Shown one piece after another: positions 62,059 to 64,000 of a stretch of 64,000 nucleotides of DNA (positions are counted from its first letter, which is position 1; the number at the start of each line of letters is the position of its first letter). The notes beneath the pieces are model-generated. The model made no database searches. It worked only from the letters and a program-made list of their open reading frames with translations, and was not told the origin of the DNA. This DNA is from an uncultured Muribaculum sp. (GTDB lineage: Bacteria > Bacteroidota > Bacteroidia > Bacteroidales > Muribaculaceae), in contig CAJTSK010000002.1 in assembly GCA_910578835.1 (NCBI GenBank), positions 113,197-177,196 of the forward strand, read 5' to 3'. The translations under genes were made by a program, and so were the position numbers.

Positions 62059-62529
62059 ATGAAAAAACTGATTTATTTGTTGTTTGCGCTACCTTTGTTT
62101 TTTGTGTCTTGTAGCGATGATGATGACCTGCCCAATTTCCAGTTGCAGATAGACATGACAGGTCAAACAGAAATCACCGACAATGGCGTGGTTGTAGTGC
62201 CACAGGGCACCCCGCTTACAGTCGAGTCTATTTCAATAGTTAATCCTTCGGTCAAGGATATTACTCTTGGTGGTGCCACTTATTACTGGGACTATGTGTT
62301 CCAGGGCAGCACACTTATTGCACCTTTCGGCATGGTGTTTAATACTGAAAACTTGCCGCTTGGTTCTCACTTGCTACAGATATATTTGCCTGTTCTGGCT
62401 GTGAATTACAGTCCGGCGGAAGCCGTTGCTTCTTACACTGTCAGAATTGTAGAGCCGTTACAAGAGGGCGAGCCTGTTCCCGATACCCCGGCATCACAGA
62501 TTGTCACTCCTCAAATCGGGGCAAAGTAA
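62059..62529 (+). CDS. Surface-exposed-type lipoprotein
   Basis: 156 residues. Lipobox FVSC with the lipid Cys18, followed by SDDDD: an acidic run just after the Cys is the Bacteroidetes lipoprotein export signal to the cell surface. The remainder is a single beta-rich (Ig-like) domain. It resembles DUF4625-type lipoproteins but this is not certain. Terminated by a strong bidirectional hairpin. Function is unknown. Confidence 0.75.
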   Translation: MKKLIYLLFALPLFFVSCSDDDDLPNFQLQIDMTGQTEITDNGVVVVPQGTPLTVESISIVNPSVKDITLGGATYYWDYVFQGSTLIAPFGMVFNTENLPLGSHLLQIYLPVLAVNYSPAEAVASYTVRIVEPLQEGEPVPDTPASQIVTPQIGAK

Positions 62530-62543
62530 CAGAGATTTGTTTT

Positions 62544-62583
62544 AAAAAAAGGATGCAAAGCGTTGCTCTTGCATCCTTTTTTT
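62544..62583. terminator. Bidirectional intrinsic terminator
   Basis: Seven A plus ggatgcaa (62544-62558) pair with ttgcatcc plus seven T (62569-62583); 10-base loop. It serves the convergent lipoprotein and LuxR-type genes; the stop codon of the minus gene overlaps its edge. Confidence 0.9.
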
Positions 62584-63163
62584 ATCGTGGCAATTGTGTC
62601 TTGATTTCTTCAAGACGAACAAGCTTGCTTACTATCGCATAAATTGTCAGACCTGCCGGAGAATGAATCTGTAACTTTGAGGCGATATTACGGCGATGGG
62701 TCATGACTGTGTTGACCGAGACTCCCATTTCTGCTGCAATCTCTTTATTGGCCATGCCTTTTACTATTCCGACTACCACATCTTTTTCGCGTTGGCTCAG
62801 AATCTTTGCTTCCTCTTCTTCCTCATCTGCTATAAGTTGTCGCAATGTAGACTCTATTGTGTCAATGCTGTCATAAATAGATATTGTGCCGTCGTAATTA
62901 CGCAGAATCTCTGCCGGGAGAGCGGAAGAGTAGAGGGCTACAATCCTGATTTTTCGGGATGAACCGGAGCGCATCTCCTCTATTTTTTCAGGAGAGAGCA
63001 TAAGCGGGTCGGCGATGACTACAGGATACACACAGCCGTTCAGGTCGTGGAGTTTAATCCGCGTGAGCGAAATGCTCATGTCGCGTAAGTCGGAAAGCAG
63101 TGCCGACAGTCCGGCGCATATTATGGCGGAGTCGTGGATGAGAGCTACTGTGACACGTTTCAT
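62582..63163 (-). CDS. LuxR-type response regulator with degenerate receiver
   Basis: 193 residues. The C-terminal LuxR helix-turn-helix is clear (LSQREKDVVVGIVKGMANKEIAAEMGVSVNTVMTHRRNIASKL). The N-terminal receiver-like half has Asp52 (VVIADPLML) in a phosphorylation-site position but only one acidic residue at the N-terminal pocket (IHDS) and lacks the usual C-terminal Lys. Its start overlaps the hemerythrin-protein stop by 4 bases, so they act together. Confidence 0.88.
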   Translation of the reverse strand: MKRVTVALIHDSAIICAGLSALLSDLRDMSISLTRIKLHDLNGCVYPVVIADPLMLSPEKIEEMRSGSSRKIRIVALYSSALPAEILRNYDGTISIYDSIDTIESTLRQLIADEEEEEAKILSQREKDVVVGIVKGMANKEIAAEMGVSVNTVMTHRRNIASKLQIHSPAGLTIYAIVSKLVRLEEIKTQLPR

Positions 63164-63870
63164 TTTTCTTCGCGGTTATCGGGCTTTAGCCTATAATTGC
63201 GCTCTATCATCGTGATAAGAGGAATCAATATATGGTTCTCGATATCATTGTGAGAGTCAAGGTCTTCCTCGGCATTATATAAGTCAATCAGTACATCATA
63301 CATCTTGTTGGGCATCGATGTAGTGTAGAAGCGCAGGATTATATTTTTTAGCTCGGTAAGTTTTTCGCCTATCTCGTCGTGATGGCGCTTAAACAGGTTA
63401 ATGTTGTAGTCGGAATGGTCACCGTTGACAAGTGCACGTATATAGGGGAACACACGTTTCTCCTCATAGTTGAAATGCTTCTTGACTTCTCCCATGTAGG
63501 AGTCAAAAAAGGCGATAATCGCGCTGTTGATATCACTATGGCTCTCTTCCAATGCGGTGACGAGATTCTGACGTATGTGGGGGAACTTATATTTTAAAAA
63601 GTAGTCGTGACTGTTGTGCAGAAAGTCGACAATCGCCACCGGCGACACTACTGCAAGCCTCTCCGAATCAATTTTTCCGGAAAGAATGAAATTGACAATG
63701 AACAGAAACACATTGGTGTCTATGCCATTTTCATTACAGATATCTTCAATACGCTTGCTCTGAAATCCAAGCGGGATGTTGAACCGGCTAAGAATCTGGA
63801 GTATATTGTAATCTTCTCGTATGAGGTCGATTACACTGTCTTTGCCTGAAAAATTTCTTGTTAATTTCAT
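63160..63870 (-). CDS. Hemerythrin-domain protein (RIC/ScdA-like)
   Basis: 236 residues from the ATG at 63870 (MKLTRNFSGKDSVIDLI). An N-terminal ScdA/DUF542-like segment (LIREDYNILQILSRFNIPLGFQSKRIEDICNENGID) lacks the Cys-Cys pair of true RIC proteins. The C-terminal hemerythrin-like four-helix part has candidate di-iron ligands in EVKKHFNYEEKRVF, KRHHDEIGEKL and SHNDIENHILIPL. It could sense O2 or NO or protect iron-sulfur clusters. First gene of a pair with the regulator. Confidence 0.87.
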   Translation of the reverse strand: MKLTRNFSGKDSVIDLIREDYNILQILSRFNIPLGFQSKRIEDICNENGIDTNVFLFIVNFILSGKIDSERLAVVSPVAIVDFLHNSHDYFLKYKFPHIRQNLVTALEESHSDINSAIIAFFDSYMGEVKKHFNYEEKRVFPYIRALVNGDHSDYNINLFKRHHDEIGEKLTELKNIILRFYTTSMPNKMYDVLIDLYNAEEDLDSHNDIENHILIPLITMIERNYRLKPDNREEK

Positions 63871-63904
63871 AATGTGCGAAATTAGCAAATATCTTGTAAT
63901 TATG

Positions 63905-63935
63905 CAAAGTAATTTAAAATAAGTCTAAACAACAA
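63905..63935 (-). promoter_or_regulatory. Promoter of the hemerythrin-LuxR pair
   Basis: Minus strand TTG (63933-63935), 20-base spacer and TTACTTTG (63905-63912), 35 bases upstream of the ATG. Confidence 0.65.
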
Positions 63936-63953
63936 GCGACTTCACAATAATCG

Positions 63954-63987
63954 AGTAGGTCGGAAAACGAAAGTTTTCTGACCTACT
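63954..63987. terminator. Strong GAAA-capped hairpin near the window end
   Basis: 15-bp stem (63954-63968 with 63973-63987, one G-U) closed by a GAAA tetraloop, followed on the plus strand by TTTCGTTTCCTTT. It may end a plus-strand transcript or one entering from beyond the window on the minus strand. No gene ends here on the plus strand in the window. Confidence 0.55.
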
Positions 63988-64000
63988 TTCGTTTCCTTTC

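Overview
The window looks like chromosomal DNA from a gut-type Bacteroidales bacterium, probably near Muribaculaceae. The evidence is the -7 box TAnnTTTG (often with TTTG about 20 bases upstream) before many genes instead of Shine-Dalgarno sites, Bacteroidetes-only families (PorQ, PorT-like barrels, DUF4450, DUF4295, DUF5106, NupG-type nucleoside transporter), lipoproteins with an acidic run after the lipid cysteine, and a split methylmalonyl-CoA mutase. The genus is an inference. Most of the window is core genome; no phage, CRISPR, rRNA or tRNA gene was seen.

Layout. 1-11.9 kb: membrane pyrophosphatase, alpha/beta hydrolase, mutL, two PorT-like barrels, an HSDR_N-fold protein, holA, a LysM plus binding-protein fusion, a glycine-zipper OmpA lipoprotein and an EamA transporter. 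11.9-18.5 kb: a minus-strand thiamin operon (thiD-thiS-tenI/thiE-like-thiE-thiG-thiC-thiH plus an AlkD-like gene) behind a TPP riboswitch with its own promoter. 18.5-20.9 kb: nitrilase, acyltransferase, small conserved protein, TonB C-terminal protein. 21-25.4 kb: PorQ of the type IX secretion system and two secreted proteins with sorting-like C-termini. 25.4-27.7 kb: an accessory patch with an AlbA_2 protein carrying five 11-bp tandem repeats and a small gene interrupted by an in-frame TAG. 27.8-30.1 kb: MATE transporter behind a leader able to form alternative hairpins, then a convergent nitroreductase. 30.1-36.8 kb: methylmalonyl-CoA mutase large and small subunits, dnaG and a candidate small RNA upstream of dnaG. 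37-43.7 kb: GH13 lipoprotein, YgiQ, uvrB, fmt.

43.7-48 kb: a PAP2 phosphatase and a large DUF4450 protein converge on a 350-bp inverted element. Both halves of it carry the same two-stem fold with different stem sequences but preserved pairing. 48.2-49 kb: rpmB-rpmG-DUF4295 with a long-range leader hairpin. 49-53.2 kb: SH3-like protein, small membrane protein, split ThrE-type exporter, lipoprotein, LysR regulator. 53.2-59.3 kb (minus): kdsA, rsmE, NupG-type transporter, DUF151 nuclease, mnmA, DoxX, DUF5106 thioredoxin. 59.4-64 kb: clpB, a surface lipoprotein, then a coupled hemerythrin and LuxR-type regulator pair.

The most interesting non-coding signals are the covarying inverted element (44551-44900), the MATE leader switch (27785-27897), the candidate RNA upstream of dnaG and the r-protein leader. 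The thiamin operon, the propionate/succinate mutase pair and the PorQ neighbourhood are the clearest functional units.
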